Part shown: piece after piece, positions 1 to 10,546 of the stretch
Position numbering within the stretch: the first letter of the stretch is position 1
Layout: each line of letters starts with the position of its first letter
Assembly: GCA_964035015.1 (NCBI GenBank)
Contig: OZ036013.1
Span: forward strand, 8,524,666-8,588,665
Reading direction: 5' to 3'
DNA from: Corallium rubrum
Taxonomy: Eukaryota; Cnidaria; Anthozoa; Scleralcyonacea; Coralliidae
Length of the DNA: 64,000 nucleotides
Made by a program: the position numbers and the translations under genes
Notes under the pieces: generated by a model
Database searches by the model: none
Told to the model about the DNA's origin: nothing
What the model saw: the letters and a program-made list of their open reading frames with translations, nothing else

Positions 1-1
1 G

Positions 2-526
2 TTTGATGTCAACAACGTGGTTTGATATTCAAATATGCCAGTCGGCGAAGCAACGCTGGGCAATTTGCTTCGTGTGATGACCAAAAGAGCTGGTATTGAG
101 CCTCCTTTGACAAATCACTCTATAAGAGCAACTTCCATCGCGGTTTTGGCCAATGCTCATGTAGAAACCCGTTTAATAAAGTCTGTAACCGGTCATAAAT
201 CCGATACGTCCATCGAGTCTTACAGCAGTCGGCCATCTGCACGTCAACAGGAGATCATGTCTTCGATTTTGAGCAGCTACATTAGCCCCAACGACTCGGC
301 AATTCCTGCAATCGTGAATCAAACAAACCAAGATAAAGAGAACCAGATTTCGACAGAGGAAGACAGTAGTTCAGCCGATGTTCCTTTGGTTTCTTTTGGT
401 CAACTTGATGCACAGTCGACGACAGTTGTCAACAATCAGTCGATCACATTCGACAAACGCAACAGCTCCACGACAAAAAGTCCGGTGTTTAACTTTCACC
501 AGTGCAATGTGAACATTTACAACTGA
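2..526 (+). pseudogene. Crypton-like tyrosine recombinase, C-terminal fragment
   Basis: This is the C-terminal part of a tyrosine recombinase of the Crypton type that animal genomes carry as DNA transposons. The segment NHSIRATSIAVL holds the conserved Arg, SVTGHKSDTSIESY holds the His/Lys block, and the final Tyr of that stretch is the likely nucleophile. The catalytic HxxR...GH...Y order fits the family. The frame is interrupted by TGA at 23-25, just before the YSN-PVG segment where such proteins usually have Trp, so the copy looks dead. The upstream part lies outside the window. After the catalytic region comes a low-complexity Ser/Asn/Thr tail ending at TGA 524-526. A phage-like integrase in a DIRS element is the alternative, but no reverse transcriptase is near. 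Confidence 0.7.
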
Positions 527-786
527 CTTTGTTGAACTCAGTTCTATTATAAATACGGTTTTTTCGATCGGTAAAGTTGTTTTTGCAGAGCGAAACTTTC
601 TTCGTTCCAATCGTTCGGACTGTTATGAAGCCTTCGGCGTTTCACTTTCACGTGACATAATTTATTCACATTTTGTCTTCATTACGCATGGCGGATGTAG
701 AGAGAAAATTAAATCTATTTTAATTACTTGCTATAATAAATTTGCAATTTTATGCTGTTCATATCCAGAGCTTGTGTATATAATAA

Positions 787-893
787 AACAGTTATTCCAC
801 TCACTCTCGTCGTATATGAGCTGATAGCCGACTCGGCGAAGCGCCTCGTCGGCTATCAGCTCATATACGACTCGAGTTCGTGGAATAACTGTT
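787..893. repeat. Foldback repeat, family F1, copy 1
   Basis: A nearly perfect inverted repeat of about 45 bases per arm. It starts AACAGTTATTCCA and ends TGGAATAACTGTT, with the apex GGCGAAGCGCCTCG. A related copy lies at 5,875-5,982 and shares both the outer flank TATATAATAAAACA and the apex. It looks like a small foldback MITE. No gene is seen between 527 and 786. Confidence 0.85.
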
Positions 894-894
894 A

Positions 895-1089
895 AATATC
901 TATATATCTATATATCTATATATCTATATATCTATATATCTATATATCTATATATCTATATATCTATATATCTATATATCTATATATCTATATATCTATA
1001 TATCTATATATCTATATATCTATATATCTATATATCTATATATCTATATATCTATATATCTATATATCTATATATCTATATCTATATCT

Positions 1090-1148
<59 letters not shown>
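895..1148. repeat. Hexanucleotide/dinucleotide microsatellite (ATCTAT)n to (TA)n
   Basis: About 30 ATCTAT-type units, collapsing at the end to ATCT and then TA repeats. It separates the foldback repeat from the PLE1 inverted copy and may have grown from a target or tail of either. Confidence 0.95.
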
Positions 1149-1151
<3 letters not shown>

Positions 1152-2150
1152 GGTAAGTGTTCTCCAGATTATATGTTTAAAGTTTTGAGCTTTCAACTCG
1201 GTTCTTCGAGTCTTCTTCAGAAAAGTTTAACGGTTTATTTGAATGTTCGCGCTGTTCCTCACGTAATGGTATTCGATGAGAGCGTCTGATTGGTGCGATG
1301 CTAGGAATAGGTGGCGTTTGATTGGTTGTGATGGGACGCGTTGCTAACCAGGTCTGTATATAGTTGATGGTGGTCGTGGAGTGTCCAGTGTTCGACGGGT
1401 GGATTTATTCGGAAGGAACGGAGGGTGTGTGTGAATCAGGATCGTTAAGTGAACGTTTTAATTGAAGGTAGGTTGTAGGTATGTCGATGTATCGGTTTAA
1501 TGTACGTTTGTCTTAAATTCGCGCGCGTGTTTGGTAGTCGCCTGTCCTAGTATTTTCGTTCGTGACCAGTCAAAAGTGTGACCAGTCAAAATTGTGTCCA
1601 TTCTCGTCAGCGTGTTTGGCAGGAAGTGAATTATGGTCATGTCGGTTTATAGCGTTCCGATGTTCTGTTAGTCGTGTCTCAATCTTTTTGGATGTTTGTC
1701 CAATGTATTGTTGAGCGCAGTTACGGCAAGGAAACATGTAAATAGCGTTGTGTCTATCGCTTGTAATTGTCTTGTCTTTGTGTTTCGTGAAATTAGATCT
1801 AAGTTTATGTGTTGGTTTGTGTGCTATGTCAGTGTTGAATGGTCGGAGAAGTCTAGCTGTCATTTCTGACGTAGTGTGGATGTATGGTAAAGTGATCCTA
1901 GTCCTTTCAGGAGCAGGTTGGTCAGGTGTGATGTTCGTTGGTGTCCGTTCTTTGCGCGTTAGGACTTTGTTGATGAAGTTCCTAGGGTAGTTGTTCATAC
2001 GGAATGTCGAGAAAAGGTATCTACGTTCGTCTGTTTTGGATTGTTCTGTTACAGTGCGTGTCAATTCGGTTGAATAATGTTTTAATACAACTGATTTTGT
2101 GTTGAGTAGGGTGGTTGCTGTTGTAATTCAGTATTTGGTCAGTGTGTGTT
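1149..2150 (-). repeat. Inverted partial copy of PLE1 (pLTR-like)
   Basis: This kilobase is the reverse complement of about 3,737-4,729, with scattered differences. It carries the end of the PLE coding region (GIY-YIG segment QYIGQTSKKIETRLTEHR, minus strand 1,570-2,064) plus the 3' tail. Penelope-like elements are known for a partial copy in direct or inverted orientation upstream of the full unit, called a pLTR. The join to the main body is at about 2,150. This copy keeps the Trp codon in FDWS where the main body has TGA. Confidence 0.88.
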
Positions 2151-2152
2151 AA

Positions 2153-4375
2153 AGACACTCATCGCTGACGAAGACACTGAAGACACTCATCGCTGACGCT
2201 CACAATCGCCTTCGCATTTATCAACAGAAATTACACGGACACCATAACGCAGTCCTACTCGAGACCAGCCAGACTGACGCACAAGCACTGGGTAACGCCA
2301 TCAAACTTACAACTAACGAATATAAAACAAGACGACGCACTGTATTGGAACAAAAACTTAAAAATTCAAGATCTTACAAACAACACCATAGCAACGCAGA
2401 CGCCTGGGTTAAAAATATCAGCCACAAACAGCTCACCGAACAAGAGACACAAGTGCTAACGAAATGATTGAATTACAACACAACACAACACAACACAACA
2501 CAACACAACACAACACAACACAACGCAACGCAACGCAACGCAACGCAACGCAACGCAACGCAACGCAACGCAACGCAACGCAACGCAACGCAACGCAACA
2601 CAACACAACACAACACAACAGACGCCAACAAAATAGATTTCATCGCCGACCTAGAATCCACACTTAAGAAAACAGGTCTAACAGAAGACTCAAAAAACCA
2701 AATCCGCCACCAAGTAACGAACAATCTACTACACCAAAAACGTCCAGTTGACCTCAACAAACAAGAACGAGAAGCCCTGAAAGATCTAAAGAACGACGGC
2801 GAGATTATGGTACTACCAGCTGATAAAGGACGCACAACTGTCATCATGGACAAATCCAATTACATCGATAAAGCCAACGCATTACTCCAGGACGTAATCA
2901 CATATCAACCACTTCACACTGACCCTAGTAAAACAACAGTAAACCGCATCAACAAAAAACTCAAAACTCTCAAAGACCAAGAAAAACTCAACCAAAATAC
3001 GTACAACCGAGTTAGGCCCAAAAACACAACAACCGCTAGATTTTATGGCCTACCGAAAATCCATAAAGAAAATACTCCTCTCCGACCAATTGTCTCCCTC
3101 CCTGGATCACTGACTTACAACCTATCTAAATATCTTGCTGAAATACTCAAACCTCTGGTCAAAGCATCACCTCATTCCATCGACAACGTTAACACTTTCC
3201 TGACCAATATTAAAGACGTAAAAGTTGAACCTGATAAAACCATGGTATCCTTCGACGTAGTTTCTCTATTTACTTCCATACCACTAGACACAGCACGACG
3301 AATCACTGAACAACTACTTACTGACGATAAATCATGGCAAACAAGAACCTCACTCGACAAAGAAGACATACTTGAACTCCTTGACCTATGCCTTTCAACG
3401 GAATTCTGCTTCCAAAACACTTTCTACCGACAAGTATCCGGTACCCCTATGGGGTCACCTCTTTCCAGTTTCCTTGCTGAAGCAGTGATGCAGGAACTAG
3501 AAAAGAGAACCGTGACTAACAACAACGACATTAGAACATGGGACAGATACGTAGACGACGTGTTTGCAATAATCAAGAAAGACAAAACTGACAAAATATT
3601 ACAAACAATCAACAACACTACGGAAAATATTAAATTTACAAGAGAAGAAGAACAGCAAAACCAACTCTCTTTTCGCGACGTATTACTGACTAAAACTAAT
3701 GACGGCACCTTGCACACCCAAGTCTACCGAAAGAAAACACACACTGACCAAATACTGAATTACAACAGCAACCACCCTACTCAACACAAAATCAGTTGTA
3801 TTAAAACATTATTCAACCGAATTGACACGCACTGTAACACAGAACAATCCAAAACAGACGAACGTAGATACCTTTTCTCGACATTCTGTATGAACAACTA
3901 CCCTAGGAACTTCATCAACAAAGTCCTAACGCGCAAAGAACGAACACCAACGAACATCACACCTGACCAACCTGCTCCTGAAAGGACTAGGATCACTTTA
4001 CCATACATCCACACTACGTCAGAAATGACAGCTCGACTTCTCCGACCATTCAACATTGACATAGCACACAAACCAACACATAAACTTAGATCTAATTTCA
4101 CGAAACACAAAGACAAGACAATTACAAGCGATAGACACAACGCTATTTACATGTTTCCTTGCCGTAACTGCGCTCAACAATACATTGGACAAACATCCAA
4201 AAAGATTGAGACACGACTAACAGAACATCGGAACGCTATAAACCGACATGACCATAATTCACTTCCTGCCAAACACGCTGACGACAACGGACACACTTTT
4301 GATTGATCACGAACGAAAATACTAGGACAGGCGACTACCAAACACGCGCGCGAATTTAAGACAAACGTACATTAA
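2153..4375 (+). pseudogene. Penelope-like element (PLE1) reverse transcriptase with GIY-YIG nuclease
   Basis: One long reading frame encodes a PLE polyprotein: an N-terminal region with WVKNISHKQLTEQETQVL, then DKGRTTVIMDK, FYGLPKIHK, RPIVS, the catalytic motif YVDDVFA, SGTPMGSPLSS, and a C-terminal GIY-YIG endonuclease (CRNCAQQYIGQTSKKIETRL). Reverse transcription primed at the nick made by the GIY-YIG domain is the family's mode of integration. Two in-frame TGA codons break it. One is at 2,465-2,467 just before LNYN. The other is at 4,304-4,306, where the inverted copy still has Trp. A pentanucleotide tract lies inside the frame at 2,470-2,620. The frame's natural end is TAA at 4,373-4,375. 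The element is recently dead or nearly so, because the rest of the frame is open for over 600 codons. Confidence 0.93.
2470..2620 (+). repeat. (CAACA)n/(CAACG)n pentanucleotide tract inside PLE1 frame
   Basis: About 30 five-base units: CAACA at both edges and CAACG in the centre. It is read in frame as a Thr/Gln/Asn/Arg-rich stretch, and the downstream PLE frame stays open after it. The motif probably grew from a short Asn/Thr-rich native stretch. Confidence 0.95.
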
Positions 4376-4729
4376 ACCGATACATCGACATACCTACAAC
4401 CTACCTTCAATTAAAACGTTCACTTAACGATCCTGATTCACACACACCCTCCGTTCTTTCTGAAGAAATCCACCCGTCGAACACTGGACACTCCACGACC
4501 ACCATCAACTATACACAGACCTGGTTAGCAACGCGTCCCATCACAGCCAATCAAACGCCACCTATTCCTAGCATCGCACCAATCAGACGCTCTCGTCGAA
4601 TACAATTACGTGAGGAACAGCGCGAACATTCAAATAAACCGTTAAACTTTTCTGAAGAAGACTCGAAGAACCGAGTTGAAAGCTCAAAACTTTAAACATA
4701 TAATCCGGAGAACACTTACCTACTACATT
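4376..4729 (+). repeat. PLE1 3' tail with hammerhead-like core
   Basis: Noncoding end of PLE1, repeated in reverse at 1,149-1,500. It contains CTGAAGA at 4,652-4,658, a six-base-pair stem (GACTCG/CGAGTT, 4,660-4,665 with 4,672-4,677) and GAAA at 4,678-4,681. This is the order of a hammerhead ribozyme core. The cleavage-site side and stem I are not convincing, so it is probably decayed. Hammerhead motifs in PLE terminal regions are a known feature of the family. Confidence 0.6.
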
Positions 4730-4977
4730 ATGCCTGGATTACAAATCTTCAAATTCATATATATATATATATATAATTTCTGTCTAAGCCATTTAAGATT
4801 TATATATATATTTATACAATACCCTGGTTGCTATGCGAGTTTTCATTGGTTGTTGGCCATGATCTATTAGAGGACAGACACATGGATCACGTCAGATCAC
4901 GTCAGCTGACTTGCTTTTTTCTTTCTTCATGCCCCAAAATCCGGCAAGACGTATTGTGTAATTTTTATATTGTATAA

Positions 4978-5164
4978 AACAAATAGATTCCATTTTTTTG
5001 TTGTCTGTTCAGTTATAGATGCACAGAAGACGTCACAACGTGGTAAGAACATCAGTGACCCACTCGACTGCGTCTCGTGGGCCACTTTTTTGTTCTTACC
5101 ACGTTGTGACGTCATCTGTTCATCTATAACTGAACAGACAACGGCAAAATGGAATCTATTTGTT
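4978..5164. repeat. Foldback repeat, about 90-base arms
   Basis: Inverted repeat from AACAAATAGATTCCA to TGGAATCTATTTGTT. The arms contain CAGTTATAGATG and GACGTCACAACGTGGTAAGAAC and their complements, around a GTGGGCCA/GTGACCCAC apex. It is flanked by TA-rich tracts. It is unrelated in sequence to F1 but has the same architecture. Confidence 0.88.
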
Positions 5165-5874
5165 AAATTTAAATATATATATATATATATATAGGTACTC
5201 ACTATATATGAGCTGTTCTGCAATCTCATTGGTTCTGCTACTAGCAGTATAGATGGCGGCGTGAGTTTTTAAGTGTAGGCCTACTACAGATAAATCTGCC
5301 TGTTAAATCTAAACCGCAGCAGCGAAAATACTGAACTGAGTGAAAGTCAACAGTCAACAAATGACACAAAAACAGAATAGAAAAATTACGAATTTAACAG
5401 AAAAAAAGCTACCGAAAAAGGCAGTTGAGAGCTTTACAAAACCTTACTTATTTATTTATTTATACCGAGTTGACAATAATAATTTGTGAAACCAAATACA
5501 AGTCGTAAACATACGTATATGTATTAATGTAGTAACCAGTACAATATATTTTCTAAATAAATAAAGCATTATGAAAGACCGTATAAAATCATCAAAGTGT
5601 AATTCTTCCGAACGTTTTCGGCTTTTTTGATAACTTTTTAAATGCTAAATCTTTACATGTCAATATAAAGTAAAGAACAGCTGACTAACCTTTTCACGTT
5701 CCTGAGCTGTTTAAGTCGTTACATAGCTACGATGTTTCCAACGCTGCTACGTGAAGGCGAATGCGCATGGCGGAAATATGGGTGGCGGAAGTTCTAGTTT
5801 TTTCAAGCGATTCATTTCCGTAATAAATTATGAATTAAAAGTTTTTCTTTATTAATGTTTTTGCTATATAATAA
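5165..5874. other. No gene recognised
   Basis: AT-rich sequence with a short TA repeat at 5,175-5,195. Only short chance reading frames are present. Nothing supports a gene or RNA here. Confidence 0.6.
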
Positions 5875-5982
5875 AACAATTATACCATTCGCTCTCGTCG
5901 TATATGAACTCATAGCCAACTCCGCGAAGCGCCTCGTTGCCTATGAGCTCATATACGTCTCGAGCTCATGGTGTAATTGTTA
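5875..5982. repeat. Foldback repeat, family F1, copy 2
   Basis: Inverted repeat from AACAATTATACCAT to ATGGTGTAATTGTT with apex CCGCGAAGCGCCTCG. It matches copy 1 along both arms (TCTCGTCGTATATGA and its complement) and in the TATATAATAAAACA flank. The arms have a few mismatches, so this copy is older or has diverged. Confidence 0.85.
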
Positions 5983-6198
5983 ATTATATATTTTCTTATT
6001 TTGTAGAATATCTAAGAAGTTTAGCAATTTTAAACGCTCAATCTAATCGTCTACAAACCTTACCAAGATCGATAGGGTAGGTGAAATAAAACATTTCTAA
6101 CGTAGGAACCACAGATAGTGTCCTAGAGAAAAGTAGAATATGGACTTTTAGCCCTTTCTGTCAGCTGACCTTGACGGCTCATTACAAAGTTGGGGTTT

Positions 6199-6843
<645 letters not shown>

Positions 6844-7378
6844 TTTATTATTTAAAATTCTTTTTACACGGTAACCTATTCAACAGGTATAAAAATATTT
6901 GTTTTTCAAATTGCCAAAATAAATATTAAATTAATCTAAACTATATACAAAACTAGACTATGTTACATACATCTACTTAAAATTACCGATTTATATTATA
7001 AAACCTATAAAAGTGTTTAAAAATTCTTGTACAATTACTTATAAAGATGTTGTACCTAAATAAGAGTACTTATAAGTTATAACATCTTTCTTCTATTGTT
7101 TTTGCATTCCTGAACGTGGCACCTCTGTAGCCAAAGCTCCTTTTCATTGCATTAGTATTAGGTTTTGGTACGCTGGTCCCACCCACCCCGAAATGCTGAA
7201 AGCGGCGAGAGAACCTCTGGTCGTGGTGGTCGTTTCTTTGATCGCTCCGAGCCAATGAAGTCGCTAGGGTCAGATCTGACCCCATTTGCTGATTAGCTAA
7301 GAAATTTGTAACGGAAGTGTCGATTAAAAAAATAATTACACAAAGTCAAAGGTAGCCTGCGAACCCAGACGTATTTCC
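6844..7378. other. No gene recognised
   Basis: AT-rich spacer. GGTAGCCTGCGAACCCAGACG at about 7,351-7,370 resembles the left end of the 37.2-kb insertion (TAGCCTGCG), so the right part probably belongs to a foldback element. Confidence 0.5.
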
Positions 7379-7492
7379 CAATATCTAGACAACAGTCTTC
7401 ATATATGACGATTTCGAATGGTTCACCCGATTTCACTGTCCCACAATTACCATTCGAAATCGTCATGTATGAAGACTGTTGTCTAGATATTG
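7379..7492. repeat. Foldback repeat with 43-base arms
   Basis: The arms CAATATCTAGACAACAGTCT...TTCGAATGG and their near-exact reverse complement flank a short centre, TTCACCCGATTTCACTGTCCC. Part of the centre and right arm (CACTGTCCCACAATTACC) recurs at about 18,430-18,460, which indicates a dispersed family. Confidence 0.85.
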
Positions 7493-7600
7493 AAGAAACG
7501 AGTCTGTTTCGGAATATCAAATAGCCTAAGTAGTATTCATTTGACCTTCAGCTCCCTACTTGACCTGTAGCTCAGTTGGTAGAGCATCCACTGTTAATAA

Positions 7601-8411
7601 AATGAGATGGTTTGGCTAACCGGCAAACAATACTACCTACAAACACACGGAACAGCAATGGGCACACCGATGTCATCATCGTACGCCAACCTATACATGG
7701 CAGCCTTACAAGATAAGATGCTTTTAAATGCACCTGGTGGGCTGACTCCACTTGAGTGGATCAGATTAATCGATGACATTTTCGCAATATGGCCCCATGG
7801 AATAGAAACTCTTAAGATATTTTTAACTTACCTTAACAACTTTTACCCGACAATTAAATTTGAATACGAATACTCAGAACAATCAGTACACTTTTTAGAC
7901 ACAACCATTTACCTTAATGACAGTGTACGACTAGAGTCTGAATTATACATCAAACCAACAGACAAAACATTACTCTTACACAACACCTCATTTCATCCAA
8001 CTTCGTGTAAACGAGGAGTGATTTACACTACGATACAGACGACTAATTACCAACGATAAAAAACTCCACAACCAATTGGAAAAACTAAAAATCATTCTGA
8101 CCAGCAGGGGATACAAGAATGAAATCAACGAAGCAATAACCCGTGCTGCATATACACACAACAAGAACTTCTCTACTATAAAAAAAAACCAAAACAACGA
8201 CAAAACCTCACCACTGACATTCGTCGTCCCATACAACAATAACACAACTTACATTGGACAGATTCTTAAACGACACTGGCATCTTATTGTAAACGACTCA
8301 ACGTTGAAAATCTTATGGCCTTATATGCCAATAACGGCATATCAACGTAACCAAAATATAAAGGACATCATAGTTCACAGTAAATTTGACACAACAACCA
8401 ACAGTGACTAA
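7601..8411 (+). pseudogene. Penelope-like element (PLE2) reverse transcriptase fragment
   Basis: 5'-truncated reverse transcriptase of a second PLE lineage. It begins in the finger/palm region with YYLQTHGTAMGTPMSSSYAN, followed by the catalytic block WIRLIDDIFAIW and the thumb region. The frame changes near 8,035 and continues as a second open stretch (8,076-8,411) ending PYMPITAYQRNQNIKDIIVHSKF, typical of PLE thumb regions. No GIY-YIG domain follows. The element starts abruptly beside a tRNA-like A-box (TAGCTCAGTTGGTAGAGC, 7,568-7,585), so it may have landed in a tRNA-derived repeat. The sequence is unlike PLE1 and PLE3, so it is a separate family. Confidence 0.88.
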
Positions 8412-9398
8412 GAACACTACAACAAACGACAAACAATATACACTCGAGAAGACATCTTCCTGATCAATATTAACGAAGCCAAGCCACCACCGCAAGCATA
8501 ATCGATAACCTCAAACATCGAATTTACAGTCCTCCTTGCCTGTTTAACCAGTGAAACCAGAAGTACCACTGATGCAGCATTATATCTACTACGGAGGCCA
8601 AAGAGTGGAAGGCAACGCCTATGCAGAAACCAAGTATTAATCGAAACCACGCGAGATAACCACCGAATCAGACAATATTATATTATCGAAACAAATCATT
8701 TAACATTTTTCATATTTTTGCTTGATTTTACCAACAAAGAATTTAGTTAAACCAGTTGTACAGACAATGAACACCTCATATGCACAATGTGCAGAGTATA
8801 TGCATGCTCAATTATAATGTAAACTTATACCTATATATTACTCTACGTATATGTATACATGTATATATAACCTGACAATGATATCTCATGTTTCTAATTC
8901 ACCTACAAATATAATCAATCGAAAAATGTAACCCAGGCATCATAATTTTTAAATACAACCAGTATATAACACAGGGAACAATGTGAGTCTGTGATATTGC
9001 CTTACTCCTAAACTACTCAAACGTATACTAGACATACAATACGATTGCCAACGTACCCTCGTACTTACAACTTAAAACGAGACGTATGACGTCACAAAAC
9101 ACAACTAGGACTATTAACACAACCAACTCGATAAAATTAAGCCTTTTCACTCTAACGCTTGACAAAAGATAGCGAGCGAAAAAGACACAGAGGGATAAGT
9201 GCAATGGCCTCAAGAAGATGCGGGCTGCCGAGGAAGACAACCTTCAGGAAGATCACAATTCTATTTTATTTTTATTATACAATTCTTATCATATTCTTTA
9301 TTCTAAATCAACATACCCATTGCAATTTCAACATACATTCACATCCTGACTCTCAACATATCCTGATACCAGCATACTGAAACATTGACATGAGAAAT
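8412..9398 (+). other. PLE2 3' noncoding region
   Basis: AT-rich sequence between the last PLE2 coding block and the hammerhead motif. No further conserved reading frame was seen. It is attributed to PLE2 because the hammerhead-type tail follows it. Confidence 0.45.
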
Positions 9399-9437
9399 CC
9401 CTCCTGAAGAAGACTGGAGGTCGAAACGCGTCGAGGG
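9399..9437 (+). ncRNA. Type I hammerhead ribozyme motif in PLE2 tail
   Basis: Read on the plus strand: stem I CCCTC (9,399-9,403), core CTGAAGA (9,404-9,410), stem II GACT/GGTC (9,412-9,415 with 9,419-9,422), GAAA (9,423-9,426), a two-base-pair stem III, GTC (9,430-9,432), then GAGGG (9,433-9,437), which pairs exactly with CCCTC. The predicted cut is after C9432. The only oddity is A9411, which has no partner at the top of stem II. Minimal type I hammerheads with tiny stem III are known from Penelope-like elements and probably act as dimers. Confidence 0.75.
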
Positions 9438-9667
9438 TTAAGCGTGAATGGAAAGTACACAAACTTACACAAATTTCCACATCTCTTTGTCTTTATTCCA
9501 ACATACTTCAAGCCACCACACCCATTTTACATACATCCACTACTAAATAACACCACAGTTTACGCATTAGTACATCTCGTGTGTTTTTATACTATATGCT
9601 CGAAAACCTATCTACAAACTAACGCCGATGGATGGAGGTCCCACTACCTACCTTATTTTATAAAATC

Positions 9668-10054
9668 ATGCCAAGAGAACTAAAACCTAAACTACCTGAT
9701 GAGAAACATCTCAAAGAAAAGGAAGAAAAATACAGATTGAAGCAGAAGGGAAACTTTGACAACCGACATTAAACAAAACCACTGAAACCTCTATCATGAC
9801 GTGCAACAGTCTACATCACAGACATGGATTGTACGGGCAAAGTTGTCAAGTCATCTGACAAACCAAGGTCATACCTAGTGGATACACCAACGAAAGTAAT
9901 TAGACGAAACCGAGTACTACTACGAAACATCCCGAATGGCACAAACCAGAAACGAGATGAACAGGACAAAACTCAATCACTAAACATGAAGAACAGACCG
10001 ATAAGAATCAAGAAACTCTCTCTGAAAGCTAGAGAAAATCTTGGACTAAAATAA
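9668..10054 (+). pseudogene. Ty3/gypsy integrase C-terminal fragment
   Basis: This frame reads as the end of a gypsy Pol polyprotein. It has MPRELKPKLPDEKHLKEKEE, then after two in-frame stops (about 9,770 and 9,801) ATVYITDMDCTGKVVKSS and RSYLVDTPTKVIRRNRVLLR. That is the SH3-like C-terminal tail that gypsy integrases carry. The catalytic core is missing upstream because the PLE2 tail adjoins at about 9,620. The fragment is followed by a purine-rich run and an LTR, as expected at a gypsy 3' end. Confidence 0.78.
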
Positions 10055-10132
10055 CATTTAAAATAAGTTAGAGACAGATAAACTGCTGAACAATTTTGTT
10101 ATTTTGTTTACAACATCTCAAAGAAAAGGGAG

Positions 10133-10256
10133 ATGTAGTGTGAGCTAATTAATAGGTTAGTTATTAATGACTAATGACGTCACCAATTTTGTATATAAAA
10201 CTAATGCAATATACAATAAAGCTCTCTTTCAATACTACCACAATCTTTATATCACA
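10133..10256 (+). repeat. Gypsy 3' LTR (or solo end)
   Basis: A purine-rich tract (AAAGAAAAGGGAGA, about 10,119-10,132) precedes TGTAGTGTGAGC. The segment contains TATATAAAA and AATAAAG and ends near TATATCACA. It fits a short 3' LTR of the integrase fragment next to it. No second LTR was found, and the right boundary is approximate. Confidence 0.6.
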
Positions 10257-10423
10257 TTATCGAGTACTGGACAAGAATCCAACGCTCGCTTTCTCTCTTC
10301 TCGTCGGGCTTTCTTGGTAAATGCTCGGTAGACCCCAAAACTCTATTTACGTTTGTATCTAAGCTTTCAGAAAACGAAACGCGTATTTAAAAACAAACAA
10401 AATATTGAAAATCGGAAACTTAC

Positions 10424-10546
10424 GTTGAGCAATCTGGTCTGCCTTAAAATAAAGCTCGCAGACTTATAAAGTTTATTATTCTCTATTTTATTCAAATCCG
10501 GAGTCATCTGCGCCTTGTTCGTAAGATATAATTTTTTAAGAGCCAT
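10424..10546 (-). CDS. Candidate first coding exon of an unidentified host gene
   Basis: On the minus strand an ATG in good context (AAAGAATGGCT) opens a 41-codon frame. It starts MALKKLYLTNKAQMTPDLN and runs to ...RQTRLLN, ending exactly at a strong donor, GTAAGT. The phase is 0. The composition is basic and protein-like. No family is recognised and no downstream exon was identified on the minus side, which is occupied by gypsy sequence, so it may be a false exon. Confidence 0.35.

Noticed and set aside
7566-7590. tRNA gene
   Set aside because: Only an A-box-like TAGCTCAGTTGGTAGAGC is present. The sequence turns into PLE2 within 20 bases, with no B-box or 3' half.
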